A DNA stretch of 55,044 bases, taken from an uncultured Clostridia bacterium. Its GTDB lineage: Bacteria; Bacillota; Clostridia; Christensenellales; Borkfalkiaceae. The DNA lies in the NCBI GenBank assembly GCA_947572415.1, contig CANPBT010000009.1, forward strand, positions 1 to 55,044. The letters run 5' to 3'. The notes beneath the pieces were generated by a model. It saw nothing but the letters and a program-made list of their open reading frames with translations, was not told where the DNA came from and made no database searches. The translations under genes were made by a program, and so were the position numbers. This document shows positions 24,566 to 32,846 of this stretch, piece by piece; position 1 is the stretch's first letter; each line of letters begins with the position of its first letter.

Positions 24566-26647
24566 ATGAAACTTCCCGAAATGTTCGGCGTAAACGTGTT
24601 TAACGATTCGGTGCAGAAAGAAACCCTTCCAAGCGACGTGTACAAGGCTTTGAGGGCTACGATAGAAGCAGGCAAACAGCTTGACGTTTCTATCGCGGGC
24701 ACGGTTGCTTCGGCAATGAAAAAGTGGGCGGTGTCCAAGGGCGCAACTCATTATACGCACTGGTTTCAGCCTCTTACAGGTCTGACGGCGGAAAAGCACG
24801 ACAGCTTTATCGAGCCCGAGGGCGACAAGGTCATAATGCGCCTTACGGGCAAAAGCCTTATAGTCGGCGAATCCGACGCGTCGAGCTTCCCTTCGGGAGG
24901 TTCGCGCGCGACTCATATGGCGCGCGGATATACCGCGTGGGATCCTACCTCGCCCGCGTTCGTCAAAGAGGGCACGCTTTACATACCCACGGTATTCGTA
25001 TCCTATACGGGTGAAACGCTGGATAAAAAGGCTCCGCTTCTGCGCTCTATGACGGCAATGGACAGACAGGCGAAAAGGATTCTGAAGCTTTTCGGCAAGG
25101 AATGCAAAAAGGTTGCTACCACGGTCGGGCCCGAACAGGAGTACTTCCTCATTTCGGAAGAAGAATATTTCAGGCGCAAGGATTTGCAGCTTACGGGCAG
25201 AACGCTTTTCGGAGCGCCCGTAACGCGCGGGCAGGAGCTCGAAGACCAGTATTTCGGCGTGATTAAACCCAAGGTTGCGGAATTTATGCGCGATCTGGAC
25301 AACGAACTTTGGAGCTTCGGTATTCTTTCGAAAACAAAGCACAACGAGGTCGCGCCTGCCCAGCACGAAATGGCGCCCATATTCAGCACTGCGAACACTG
25401 CGGTTGACGGCAATATGCTCACTATGGAGCTTATGAAAAAGGTTGCGCGCCGTCACGGGCTCGTATGTCTTTTGCATGAAAAACCTTTCAAGGGCATAAA
25501 CGGCAGCGGCAAGCACAATAACTGGTCGGTAAACACCGATACGGGCTTCAACCTTTTAAACCCCGGCGAACAGCCCGAAACAAACACGCTTTTCAAGCTT
25601 GTTTTAGCCGCGGTAATCAAAGCGGTGGACGACTATCAGGGCATACTGCGCGCCTCTGTCGCTTCCGCGGGCAACGACCACAGGCTCGGCGCCGACGAAG
25701 CGCCCCCCGCGATAATTTCCGTCTACCTCGGCGACCAGCTCGGCGCGCTCGTCGACAGCATAGTCAAGGGCGGCAACTACGTGGGCGGCAAAAAAACACA
25801 GAGCTCGATAGGCGTGCCCGAGTCGCCCATATTCCCCAAAGACGCGACGGACAGGAACAGGACTTCGCCATTCGCGTTCACAGGCAACAAATTCGAATTC
25901 AGAATGCTCGGCTCGCAGGCAAACGTGGCGGACGCAAACATCTGCCTTAACACGATAGTCGCCGACGCTTTAGAGCAGTTCGCCGACGAGCTGGAAGGGG
26001 CTAAAGATTTTGAAAAAGCCGCAAATTCGCTCATAAAGAGGGAGCTGAAAGCGCATTACCGTATAATTTTCAATCTCGACGGCTACGGACCCGAATGGGA
26101 ACCCGAGGCAACCAAGCGCGGACTTCTGAACAACAAGAACACCGCCGACGCCGTACCCGTCTGCTACGATGATAAAAACGTGGATGTATACGTCCGTCAA
26201 GGGGTTTACACCAGAGAGGAAGCTATTGCGAGGGCGGATATCAGGCTTGAAAATTACATCAAGATTATCAATATAGAAGCGCTTACCATGATTGAAATGG
26301 CAAAACGCGATATCATACCCTCGGTGTCGGATTTTATTGCCGAGCTGTGTAGTAACGCGGCTGCGAAGCAGGCGGTATTCGCAGATTTGCCCATGGATAC
26401 CGAGCGCGAGCTCGTACAAAAGCTGTCCGCGTTGAACGACGGGGCGAGCGCTGCCGTCGCAAAACTCGAAAACGATTTGAAAACTGTCGACAAGCACGAC
26501 GTCCGCGGCGGCTCGCAGGCTATGGCGCACGTAATCGTGCCCGATATGGAAGAGGTCAGGCGAATAGTGGACGAAATGGAAACGCTTACCTCCGCAGATT
26601 ACTGGCCGTACCCCACGTACTTTGACATTTTATACGGAGTTAAGTGA
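24566..26647 (+). CDS. glnN: Glutamine synthetase type III
   Basis: 693 residues; type III enzymes are about 700, compared with 440-470 for types I and II. Features include the N-terminal LPEMFGVNVFND, the GPEQEYFLI metal-binding segment, HEMAPIFSTAN, NGSGKHNNWSVNTDTG for ammonia and glutamate binding, and RNRTSPFAFTGNKFEFRMLGS for ATP and active-site arginines. It makes glutamine from glutamate, ammonia and ATP, acting as a dodecamer. An AAGGAG site lies 8 nt before the ATG. A hairpin terminator follows, so it is probably monocistronic. No GlnR-type operator was recognised upstream. Confidence 0.96.
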   Translation: MKLPEMFGVNVFNDSVQKETLPSDVYKALRATIEAGKQLDVSIAGTVASAMKKWAVSKGATHYTHWFQPLTGLTAEKHDSFIEPEGDKVIMRLTGKSLIVGESDASSFPSGGSRATHMARGYTAWDPTSPAFVKEGTLYIPTVFVSYTGETLDKKAPLLRSMTAMDRQAKRILKLFGKECKKVATTVGPEQEYFLISEEEYFRRKDLQLTGRTLFGAPVTRGQELEDQYFGVIKPKVAEFMRDLDNELWSFGILSKTKHNEVAPAQHEMAPIFSTANTAVDGNMLTMELMKKVARRHGLVCLLHEKPFKGINGSGKHNNWSVNTDTGFNLLNPGEQPETNTLFKLVLAAVIKAVDDYQGILRASVASAGNDHRLGADEAPPAIISVYLGDQLGALVDSIVKGGNYVGGKKTQSSIGVPESPIFPKDATDRNRTSPFAFTGNKFEFRMLGSQANVADANICLNTIVADALEQFADELEGAKDFEKAANSLIKRELKAHYRIIFNLDGYGPEWEPEATKRGLLNNKNTADAVPVCYDDKNVDVYVRQGVYTREEAIARADIRLENYIKIINIEALTMIEMAKRDIIPSVSDFIAELCSNAAAKQAVFADLPMDTERELVQKLSALNDGASAAVAKLENDLKTVDKHDVRGGSQAMAHVIVPDMEEVRRIVDEMETLTSADYWPYPTYFDILYGVK

Positions 26648-26659
26648 TTACAAGAATTT

Positions 26660-26684
26660 AAAGCCCGCTTTCGGCGGGCTTTTG
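26660..26684 (+). terminator. Rho-independent terminator of glnN
   Basis: AAGCCCGC, short loop TTTCG, GCGGGCT followed by TTTTG, 13 bp after the stop. Confidence 0.88.
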
Positions 26685-26715
26685 TTATTATTTTGCGTAT
26701 AAGGCGCAAACGGGA

Positions 26716-26744
26716 TTTACAAAACGCAATTAAAGTGGTATAAT
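26716..26744 (+). promoter_or_regulatory. Promoter of the ClC gene, leaderless type
   Basis: TTTACA (26716-26721), 17-bp spacer, TATAAT (26739-26744), then 6 nt to the ATG at 26751. No Shine-Dalgarno is present. Confidence 0.78.
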
Positions 26745-26750
26745 CTGGTT

Positions 26751-28379
26751 ATGTTCGGCGTTAAATTCAAAAAGACTATGCGCGCGTTTGCGGATAACGG
26801 AATAAACCTCGTGTTGATTAGCGTAATTACGGGCGTTTTCGCGGGCGTTGTGGTCACGTTTTATAATATATTGATGTCCTTGGGTGAAGAAACATCGGTA
26901 AGCCTTTACGAACTCGTACGCGAAAATCCCGCGTTCGTTCCCGTACTCTTTATCGGGCTTGCGGCGGGCGCGCTGGTTGTCGGCACCGTAGCGAAGTTCG
27001 TGCCCATGGTACGCGGCAGCGGTATCCCGCAGATAGAGGGCGCGGCGCGCGGCAAGGTGCGCTTCAACTGGTACGTAACCATGTGCTCGATGTTCGCCGC
27101 CTCGCTCGCATGCGTGTTTATGGGCTATCCCGCGGGCGCGGAGGGGCCCTCGCTCGAAATCGGCGGCTGCGCGGGCAGCGCGGTCGGCACGCTCTTAAAA
27201 CGTAACCAGATGGTGAAAAGACTGCAGATTGCAAGCGGCGCAAGCTCCGGTCTTGCGGTAGCGTTCAACGCACCCGTCACGGGGCTTGTTTTCGCAATGG
27301 AGGAGGCTTTTCGCTCGTTTTCGCCTCAGGTGTTCATATGCGCGGCTATAAGCGTCATCTCATCGCTGTTTACCCGTAACGCGCTTCGCTATGCAATTCT
27401 CGGCAAGGACAAAGTGGGCTTTACTTTCAAAAGCTTCGAGTTCAATTTCGCTTTCGACGGGCAGGGCGCTCTGTTCTGCCTCTGGGTCGTGCTTGCGGCG
27501 GTCGTAGTCGCGCTTTTGGGCGTCGGCTTTTATTACGCTGTTTTCGCAACCAAAAGACTGTTCAAAAAAGTTACGTTTTTTAAAGGCACGGGCAAATATA
27601 TGATTCCGTTTGCCTTCGCGGGCGCGTTCGGGCTTATCACCGTGTATTCGTTGGGCGGCGGGCACGATTTCATTCAGTCGCTGGCGACGGGCGGTACGGG
27701 CGATATACAAATCGAGCGTGTGTTCGGCATAGGGCTTATAGCAAGCCTTCTTATAATCGTCGCGATAAGGTGGATTACGGGCGTGCTGTCCATGGGCTGC
27801 GGCGTGCCGTGCGGCGTGTTTATACCCATGCTCGCCACGGGTGCGGGCGCGGGCGCGGTCATTTCCGTAATATTCCAGAAGTGGGGTATGAGCGGCGCTT
27901 ACGGCGATTACCTCGTAATTATCTGTATGGCGGTTTTCTTCACCTGTATAGTTAAAGCGCCGATAACGGGTATAGTAATGGTTTTCGAGCTCACGGGAGA
28001 ATTCGTCAACTTTTTGCCCGCGCTTATCGGCATAGTAATAGGCTATCTCATAGGTATGCTCTTCAAGACCGAAGCTATTTACGAAAAGAATTTGGAGCAG
28101 TACATCGCGGACCAGAAAATTCATGCAGATTTCCGCAAGGAACGCGTGCGCGTGTTAATCCGCGAGCACTCCAAAGCGGACGGCGCGCTCGTCAGGGCGG
28201 TCGTATGGCCTACGAACGGGCTTGTCGTCGAGCTTATCCGCGCGGACGGCACGCAGACCGTACCGGACGGCGAAACCATGCTTCACGCCGGTCAGGAAAT
28301 AATTTTCGAGTGCGAAACCGACAGCCGCGACGAGCTTGTGGATTATCTTTACGATTTGGTCGGCAGACCCGAGAAATAA
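26751..28379 (+). CDS. ClC family chloride transporter with C-terminal TrkA-C (RCK) domain
   Basis: 542 residues. The membrane part (about residues 20-440, many hydrophobic helices) has the three anion-site motifs: GSGIPQ with Ser90, GAEGP with gating Glu131, and GVFIP. A second glutamate pair, MEEA at 184-185, matches the proton glutamate of CLC-ec1, so a proton/chloride exchanger is more likely than a channel. The Ser in the first motif argues against a fluoride-selective CLC-F. The C-terminal region (about 465-540) resembles a TrkA-C ligand-binding domain. Transcription appears to start at the ATG itself. Confidence 0.92.
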   Translation: MFGVKFKKTMRAFADNGINLVLISVITGVFAGVVVTFYNILMSLGEETSVSLYELVRENPAFVPVLFIGLAAGALVVGTVAKFVPMVRGSGIPQIEGAARGKVRFNWYVTMCSMFAASLACVFMGYPAGAEGPSLEIGGCAGSAVGTLLKRNQMVKRLQIASGASSGLAVAFNAPVTGLVFAMEEAFRSFSPQVFICAAISVISSLFTRNALRYAILGKDKVGFTFKSFEFNFAFDGQGALFCLWVVLAAVVVALLGVGFYYAVFATKRLFKKVTFFKGTGKYMIPFAFAGAFGLITVYSLGGGHDFIQSLATGGTGDIQIERVFGIGLIASLLIIVAIRWITGVLSMGCGVPCGVFIPMLATGAGAGAVISVIFQKWGMSGAYGDYLVIICMAVFFTCIVKAPITGIVMVFELTGEFVNFLPALIGIVIGYLIGMLFKTEAIYEKNLEQYIADQKIHADFRKERVRVLIREHSKADGALVRAVVWPTNGLVVELIRADGTQTVPDGETMLHAGQEIIFECETDSRDELVDYLYDLVGRPEK

Positions 28380-28381
28380 AT

Positions 28382-28557
28382 TAGGCAAACTGTTATAAGT
28401 TGGAGCAAGTTTTAACGGGTAAATTTGCGCTTATACTTTGTCAAAGCCCTTGATAATCCGTTTTTGGATTATCTGCGGGCTTTTCCTGGTCTAATCTACA
28501 AATTTACTCCGTTAAAACCGCTCGCTAAGGTTGTTCTAATTCATAACAGTTTGCCTA
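28382..28557. mobile_element. TA-flanked inverted-repeat element (MITE-like, non-coding)
   Basis: A 176-bp element with perfect 15-bp ends TAGGCAAACTGTTAT and ATAACAGTTTGCCTA. The similarity continues imperfectly inward (TTTTAACGG.TAAATTT and its complement) for about 45 bp. The centre contains a smaller GATAATCC/GGATTATC stem. If the outer TA is a target duplication, the ends are GGCAAACTG, like an IS630/Tc1-mariner-derived MITE. It fills the gap between the ClC gene and the purA promoter and has no coding frame. Confidence 0.65.
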
Positions 28558-28564
28558 TATTATC

Positions 28565-28593
28565 TTGACTAATCGGGCGCGTTGCGGTATAAT
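28565..28593 (+). promoter_or_regulatory. Promoter of purA
   Basis: TTGACT (28565-28570), 17-bp spacer, TATAAT (28588-28593). The leader of about 50 nt has a small CCGC/GCGG hairpin near 28613-28624 and an AGAGGTAAGG ribosome site. No purine riboswitch or PurBox was recognised. Confidence 0.72.
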
Positions 28594-28648
28594 ATATAAT
28601 GTTTGACAAAATCCGCGTTTGCGGAAAAAATATCAAGAGGTAAGGTAA

Positions 28649-29926
28649 ATGCTTACAAGTATCTGTGGAATTAACTGGGGTGACGAGGGTAAAGGCAGAA
28701 TGGTTGACCTTTTATCCCGCGACTTCGACGTGGTGTGCCGCTATCAGGGCGGAAACAACGCGGGGCATACCGTTATCAACGAGAGGGGTAAATTCGTGCT
28801 CAATCTTCTTCCTTCGGGCATTCTGCGCGAGGACGTCGTCAACGTAATGGGGCCCGGTATGGTTATCGATTTAAAGCACCTTTGCGGAGAAATACAAAAG
28901 CTGCGCGAAAGCGGAATAAAAATCACCCCCGAAAACCTTAAAATAAGCGACAAAGCAATTATAACTATGCCCTATAACGTATTGCAGGACATAATGGAGG
29001 AGGACAGACTCACCAAAGCGACGGGCAAGCCTTACGGCTCGACGCGCAGAGGCATCGCACCCGTTTATGCCGACAAGTATATGAAAAAGGCTTTCCGTAT
29101 GGGCGAACTTTTAAACACGGAGCTGCTTTATAAGAGACTGCCCGATATCGTCGCTTGGAAAAATATGACGATAAAGGCGTACGGATTCGAGCCCGTGACC
29201 GTAGAGGAAATGAAAGAGTACTTTGAAACGTACGGCAAACCCCTTGCCGAGTACGTCACCGATACCGGGCTTTTCCTTAATAAAGCCCACGCGGACGGTA
29301 AAAACATAATGTTCGAAGCTCAGCTCGGCGCGCTCCGCGATATCGATTACGGCATAGTGCCCTACACTTCTTCGTCGTCGACGATAGCGGCTTACGCGCC
29401 CATAGGCGCGGGGGTGCCGAACCTTAAACTTACAAACTCGATAGGCATTATGAAAGCCTACTCAAGTTGCGTCGGCGCGGGGCCCTTTACCTGCGAGTAC
29501 TTCGGCGAAAAGGCGGATAAATTGCGCGAGCGCGGCGGCGAGTACGGCGCGGCGACGGGCAGACCGAGAAGGGTAGGCCCTTTCGACGTGGTTGCTTCGC
29601 GTTACGGTATACGCTGTCAGGGCGCCGACGAAATCGCGCTTACGAAGCTCGACGTGCTGGACGGCTACGAAGAAATAGAAATTTGCACGCATTATCTTTT
29701 AAACGGCAAAGTTGTGGACGAATTCCCTTTTACCGACGTGCTTGACGAGTGCAAGCCGGTGTTCGAGAAAGTTAAGGGGTGGAATTGCGATTTGTCGAAG
29801 TGCAGAAAAGCAGAGGATCTGCCCAAAGAGGCAATGGACTACATAAAGCTTCTGGAAAAGCTTTGCGGCTGCAAAATCCGCTACGTATCGGTCGGCGCGG
29901 AGCGCGACGCTTACATAAAACTTTAA
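28649..29926 (+). CDS. purA: Adenylosuccinate synthetase
   Basis: 425 residues, standard length. GINWGDEGKGRMVDLLSRD at the N-terminus is the GTP/IMP-binding and catalytic signature, with the catalytic Asp; GNNAGHTV carries the catalytic His. A central GSTRRGIAPVYADK matches the IMP loop, and ATGRPRRVGPFD lies near the C-terminus. The enzyme joins IMP and aspartate with GTP to give adenylosuccinate, the first step from IMP to AMP. It is monocistronic, between its own promoter and a strong terminator. No purB is in the window. Confidence 0.97.
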   Translation: MLTSICGINWGDEGKGRMVDLLSRDFDVVCRYQGGNNAGHTVINERGKFVLNLLPSGILREDVVNVMGPGMVIDLKHLCGEIQKLRESGIKITPENLKISDKAIITMPYNVLQDIMEEDRLTKATGKPYGSTRRGIAPVYADKYMKKAFRMGELLNTELLYKRLPDIVAWKNMTIKAYGFEPVTVEEMKEYFETYGKPLAEYVTDTGLFLNKAHADGKNIMFEAQLGALRDIDYGIVPYTSSSSTIAAYAPIGAGVPNLKLTNSIGIMKAYSSCVGAGPFTCEYFGEKADKLRERGGEYGAATGRPRRVGPFDVVASRYGIRCQGADEIALTKLDVLDGYEEIEICTHYLLNGKVVDEFPFTDVLDECKPVFEKVKGWNCDLSKCRKAEDLPKEAMDYIKLLEKLCGCKIRYVSVGAERDAYIKL

Positions 29927-29931
29927 TATAA

Positions 29932-29970
29932 GAGCCGTCTGCGTTAACTAACGCAGACGGCTCCTTTTTT
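29932..29970 (+). terminator. Rho-independent terminator of purA
   Basis: A 15-bp perfect stem GAGCCGTCTGCGTTA / TAACGCAGACGGCTC with a 2-nt gap, followed by CTTTTTT, 5 bp after the stop. Confidence 0.93.
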
Positions 29971-29980
29971 GTCCGTTGTT

Positions 29981-31447
29981 TTAAAATCCGATTTCGGAAT
30001 ATTTCCCCACAAGCGTCACGAATTCGCGCTTGTATTCATCGCCCGCAACGTAGGCGGAAAGGTCGCCGAGCCTGTTCGTCACGGCTTTTAACGAAGCCGT
30101 GCCTTTGAATTTCGAGTTCCTTAAAATGAGCCCGAATTCCGCCACGCAACTGATAAAATCCAGATCGGAGGCCGAGGGGGAGGAAAGGCTGATTTGCGCC
30201 GTCGCGCTTGCGTTTTTTTCGGTTGCGCCCGTTACGTCCTTGTATTTTATTTCTATGTCGGCAAGCTTGCCTTCGGCTTTGTCGGAAAGTGCAATTTCAT
30301 ACAGTGCGCTTACGCAGAGGTTGCTGCCCAGCTCGCCCGTGTCGGCGTCGTCGTTATTGAAATCGTCCTCGGAAATAAGCTTAGTGTCGTAACCTATAAG
30401 TCTGTATTTTTCGACCGAGTCGGTAAAAGTTACGCCCGCTTTCGCGTCCTTTGCAACCGTTTTCAGCGTACCGCCGAGCTCGTCTACAAGCACCTTGCGC
30501 GCTTCCGTCAGATTGTCGAGGTACGCGTAGTTGCCGTTTCCGCAGGTCGCGAGTGTGTTCAGCATATCGTCGCGCATGTTGCCAATGCCCACGCCGAGCA
30601 CGGAAAGATATATCCCGCTCTGCGCTTTTTCCTGAATGAACTCTTTCATTTCGTCGGTTTTGCTCATCCCCACGTTGAAGTCGCCGTCGGATATAATGAT
30701 AACGCGGTTGTTTCCGCCCGTTATAAAGTGCTTTTGCGCTACCGAATAAGCCCTTTTAAGTCCGTCGCCGCCGTTTGTCGAGCCGTACGCGTTGAGCTTT
30801 GAAATCGCGTTTTTTATTATTGATTTGCCGCTTTTCGAGCATTCGCCGCCGTCGAGCAAAGTTTTAACGCCGCTCGCGTAGGTTACTATCGATACGAGGT
30901 CGCCGTCGCCGAGTTCGTCGGTAAGCAGGCTAAGCCCCTGCTTTGCAAGCCCTATGCGGTTGTCGCCCGACATCGAGCCGGATACGTCGATTAAAAATAC
31001 GTAGTTAGCGTTTTCGGCTTCAAGCTTGTACTCGACCGTTTTCATACCTACAAGCATAAGCTTGTTGTCGGCATTCCACGGGCAGTCGGAGAGGTAGCCC
31101 GTAACCTTCACCGCTCCGTCGTCGGGCGCGGGGTAGTCGTATCCGAAATAATTTATCATTTCTTCTATGCGCACCGAATCGCTCTCGGGCGCCGAGCCGT
31201 TTTCTATCAGGCTTCTTACCTGCGAATAGCTTGCAGTGTTTCTGTCGAGCGAGAAGTAGGAAGTGGCGTTATCCGCAACGAGCGAGTAGTCCTGTTCTAT
31301 GACTTCGTCGTATTTGAAATTGCCGTCGGGCGGGAATCCGTCGGGTGGTAACATGCCGCCATCGTAATATGAGCCGCAGGCCGAAAGGCAGATACACGCC
31401 GCGGTCAGCGCGGTCAAACCGAGTAATATTTTTTTCATAATTTTCAC
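29981..31447 (-). CDS. von Willebrand factor A domain lipoprotein (YfbK-like)
   Basis: 488 residues. The signal peptide ends in the lipobox LSAC with lipidated Cys24. A vWA N-terminal region (about 45-140, with YSQVRSLIENG and RIEEMINYFGYDYP) precedes the vWA domain. The domain has a complete MIDAS, DVSGSMSG beginning at Asp154, and a C-terminal extension like DUF3520 proteins. It should bind a divalent metal and a protein ligand at the cell surface. It is the last gene of an ECF sigma / anti-sigma / vWA set on the minus strand, 63 bp after the anti-sigma gene, with its own AGAGGTG site. A role in sensing or envelope stress is inferred from context. Confidence 0.88.
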   Translation of the reverse strand: MKIMKKILLGLTALTAACICLSACGSYYDGGMLPPDGFPPDGNFKYDEVIEQDYSLVADNATSYFSLDRNTASYSQVRSLIENGSAPESDSVRIEEMINYFGYDYPAPDDGAVKVTGYLSDCPWNADNKLMLVGMKTVEYKLEAENANYVFLIDVSGSMSGDNRIGLAKQGLSLLTDELGDGDLVSIVTYASGVKTLLDGGECSKSGKSIIKNAISKLNAYGSTNGGDGLKRAYSVAQKHFITGGNNRVIIISDGDFNVGMSKTDEMKEFIQEKAQSGIYLSVLGVGIGNMRDDMLNTLATCGNGNYAYLDNLTEARKVLVDELGGTLKTVAKDAKAGVTFTDSVEKYRLIGYDTKLISEDDFNNDDADTGELGSNLCVSALYEIALSDKAEGKLADIEIKYKDVTGATEKNASATAQISLSSPSASDLDFISCVAEFGLILRNSKFKGTASLKAVTNRLGDLSAYVAGDEYKREFVTLVGKYSEIGF

Positions 31448-31510
31448 CTCTTTGAGCGTTTTGTATAATTAAAACGATTGAAGAAATGCGTTTGTCCCGC
31501 CCGAATCGAA

Positions 31511-32194
31511 TTATTTTACAATTAATTCCAGATATTTTTTATAAGCGTCTTCATCGGAAGAAGTTACGTTGACGTAGTATTTTGCGTTGCCGAAGCTAAC
31601 ATACAGCTTGTTTACGGGTTCGCCGTTTTCGGATACGGTGCGTATGAGACGGTATTCGGCGTTGCGATAAACGCCCTGTGTGCCCGAAAAGTACTCTTCG
31701 AGGGGTGAGTATACGGTGTTTAAATCGGTAAACTCAACGTAAATTTTCGCTTCGTAACGGGTCAATTCCTCGACAGAACTTACGTCCGCCGCAACAAAGG
31801 TCAGTTTTTCGTCGCTGTAAGCGGAATAGCAGTCGTTTATAATCGCGTTGTCCGCCCTCGCGAAGTGTTCTATCGGTTTGAGGGATTTGTCGAGTTTGGT
31901 TATATATTTCGCGTTTTCTGGCCTGAAATTCAAAGCTTCGTCGCCGTACGTGGATATAATTGCCGCAGGCGGCGCGTCGGGCGCGTCGGGAGAAGAAGTG
32001 AATTTCAATGTCAGGACAACCGACGTAACGAACACGATTATAAAGCTTGCCGCCACCGACGCAAACTTAACAAATCTCGGCAGAGCGGGTCTCTTCGCTT
32101 TGACGTGTTTTTTCGCGTCGTCGGTTATCCCCGACGGAAGGGAAGCGCCCTTGAAGTATTCTTCAAATTGTTTTTCGAGTTTTTCGTCTTTCAT
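31511..32194 (-). CDS. Single-pass membrane protein, probable anti-sigma factor
   Basis: 227 residues. A soluble N-terminus of about 40 residues is followed by one membrane helix (ASVAASFIIVFVTSVVLTL) and an extracytoplasmic domain of about 150 residues. This topology, with the gene directly downstream of an ECF sigma gene (24 bp), is typical of anti-sigma factors that hold the sigma at the membrane. The zinc-binding HxxxCxxC anti-sigma motif is absent, so it is not a ZAS-type protein. No family could be named. An AAGGTG site precedes the ATG. Confidence 0.68.
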   Translation of the reverse strand: MKDEKLEKQFEEYFKGASLPSGITDDAKKHVKAKRPALPRFVKFASVAASFIIVFVTSVVLTLKFTSSPDAPDAPPAAIISTYGDEALNFRPENAKYITKLDKSLKPIEHFARADNAIINDCYSAYSDEKLTFVAADVSSVEELTRYEAKIYVEFTDLNTVYSPLEEYFSGTQGVYRNAEYRLIRTVSENGEPVNKLYVSFGNAKYYVNVTSSDEDAYKKYLELIVK

Positions 32195-32218
32195 CTTACA
32201 CCTTTTAAACGAATAAGG

Positions 32219-32764
32219 TCAGTCGTTTGTCCCGCTTTCGAGCAGATTTTTCAGTTTGCGTTCGGCACGCTCTATCGTGCGCTGCACCGAGGATTTGCCG
32301 CATTTCAGTTCGGCGGCGATTTCCCTTACTGTCATATCGAGGTAATATTTAAAATAAATAACCTTTCTTTCCTCACCGTCGAGCCCGCCCATGGCCCGTT
32401 CGAGCATTATGGCGTTTTCGCGCCGCTCGGGCGAGTAGTCGGAAGAGGAAAGGCTGTAAATTTCGTTCGTACTTACACCCGCCCGCAATTTGTTCGCTTT
32501 GACGAAGTCGAGCGCGGTATTGCGCACGATTTTCAGTAACCAGCCGTACGGGTTGCTGCCGTCGTAATACGTGCCGGCGAATCGTGCAATTTTAATAAAG
32601 CTGTCGTGAAGCACGTCCTCCGCGTTTTCCCGCCCGACGATACCTGCCGCAACGGCTAGCATTCTGCCGCCCGCAAGCGCATAAATTCCGTCAAGGCAGT
32701 CCGCATTTCCCCGTGCGACCGCAACTATCAGTCTATTGAGTTTTTTACCGTCGCTGTCCTTCAT
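32219..32764 (-). CDS. ECF-type RNA polymerase sigma factor (sigma-70 family)
   Basis: 181 residues. Region 2 (about 10-90) has ENAEDVLHDSFIKIAR and NPYGWLLKIVRNTALDFVKA. Region 4 (about 120-175) has a helix-turn-helix in KYYLDMTVREIAAELKCGKSSVQRTIERAERKL. There is no region 1.1 or 3, as expected for ECF factors. It should direct polymerase to stress- or signal-specific promoters, probably including its own. A promoter with TTGACA and CACAAT (17-bp spacing) lies just upstream; the ATG is only 9 nt from the -10 box and lacks a ribosome site. Target genes cannot be inferred from this window. Confidence 0.93.
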   Translation of the reverse strand: MKDSDGKKLNRLIVAVARGNADCLDGIYALAGGRMLAVAAGIVGRENAEDVLHDSFIKIARFAGTYYDGSNPYGWLLKIVRNTALDFVKANKLRAGVSTNEIYSLSSSDYSPERRENAIMLERAMGGLDGEERKVIYFKYYLDMTVREIAAELKCGKSSVQRTIERAERKLKNLLESGTND

Positions 32765-32773
32765 ATCGCTTCT

Positions 32774-32802
32774 ATTGTGTAATATTAATTTTTATTTGTC
32801 AA
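32774..32802 (-). promoter_or_regulatory. Promoter of the ECF sigma operon
   Basis: Minus strand TTGACA (32802-32797), 17-bp spacer, CACAAT (32779-32774). It stands back-to-back with the dapF promoter; the two -35 boxes are 9 bp apart. Confidence 0.5.
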
Positions 32803-32811
32803 CGTAAATAA

Positions 32812-32840
32812 TTGCAAAGGCAAAAATATTTGCTTATAAT
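32812..32840 (+). promoter_or_regulatory. Promoter of dapF, leaderless type
   Basis: TTGCAA (32812-32817), 17-bp spacer, TATAAT (32835-32840), then 6 nt to the ATG at 32847. There is no Shine-Dalgarno. Confidence 0.75.
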
Positions 32841-32846
32841 AAAAGT

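Noticed and set aside
24536..25516. 326-codon minus-strand frame opposite glnN
   Set aside because: Antisense shadow of the glutamine synthetase coding region; no initiation signals.
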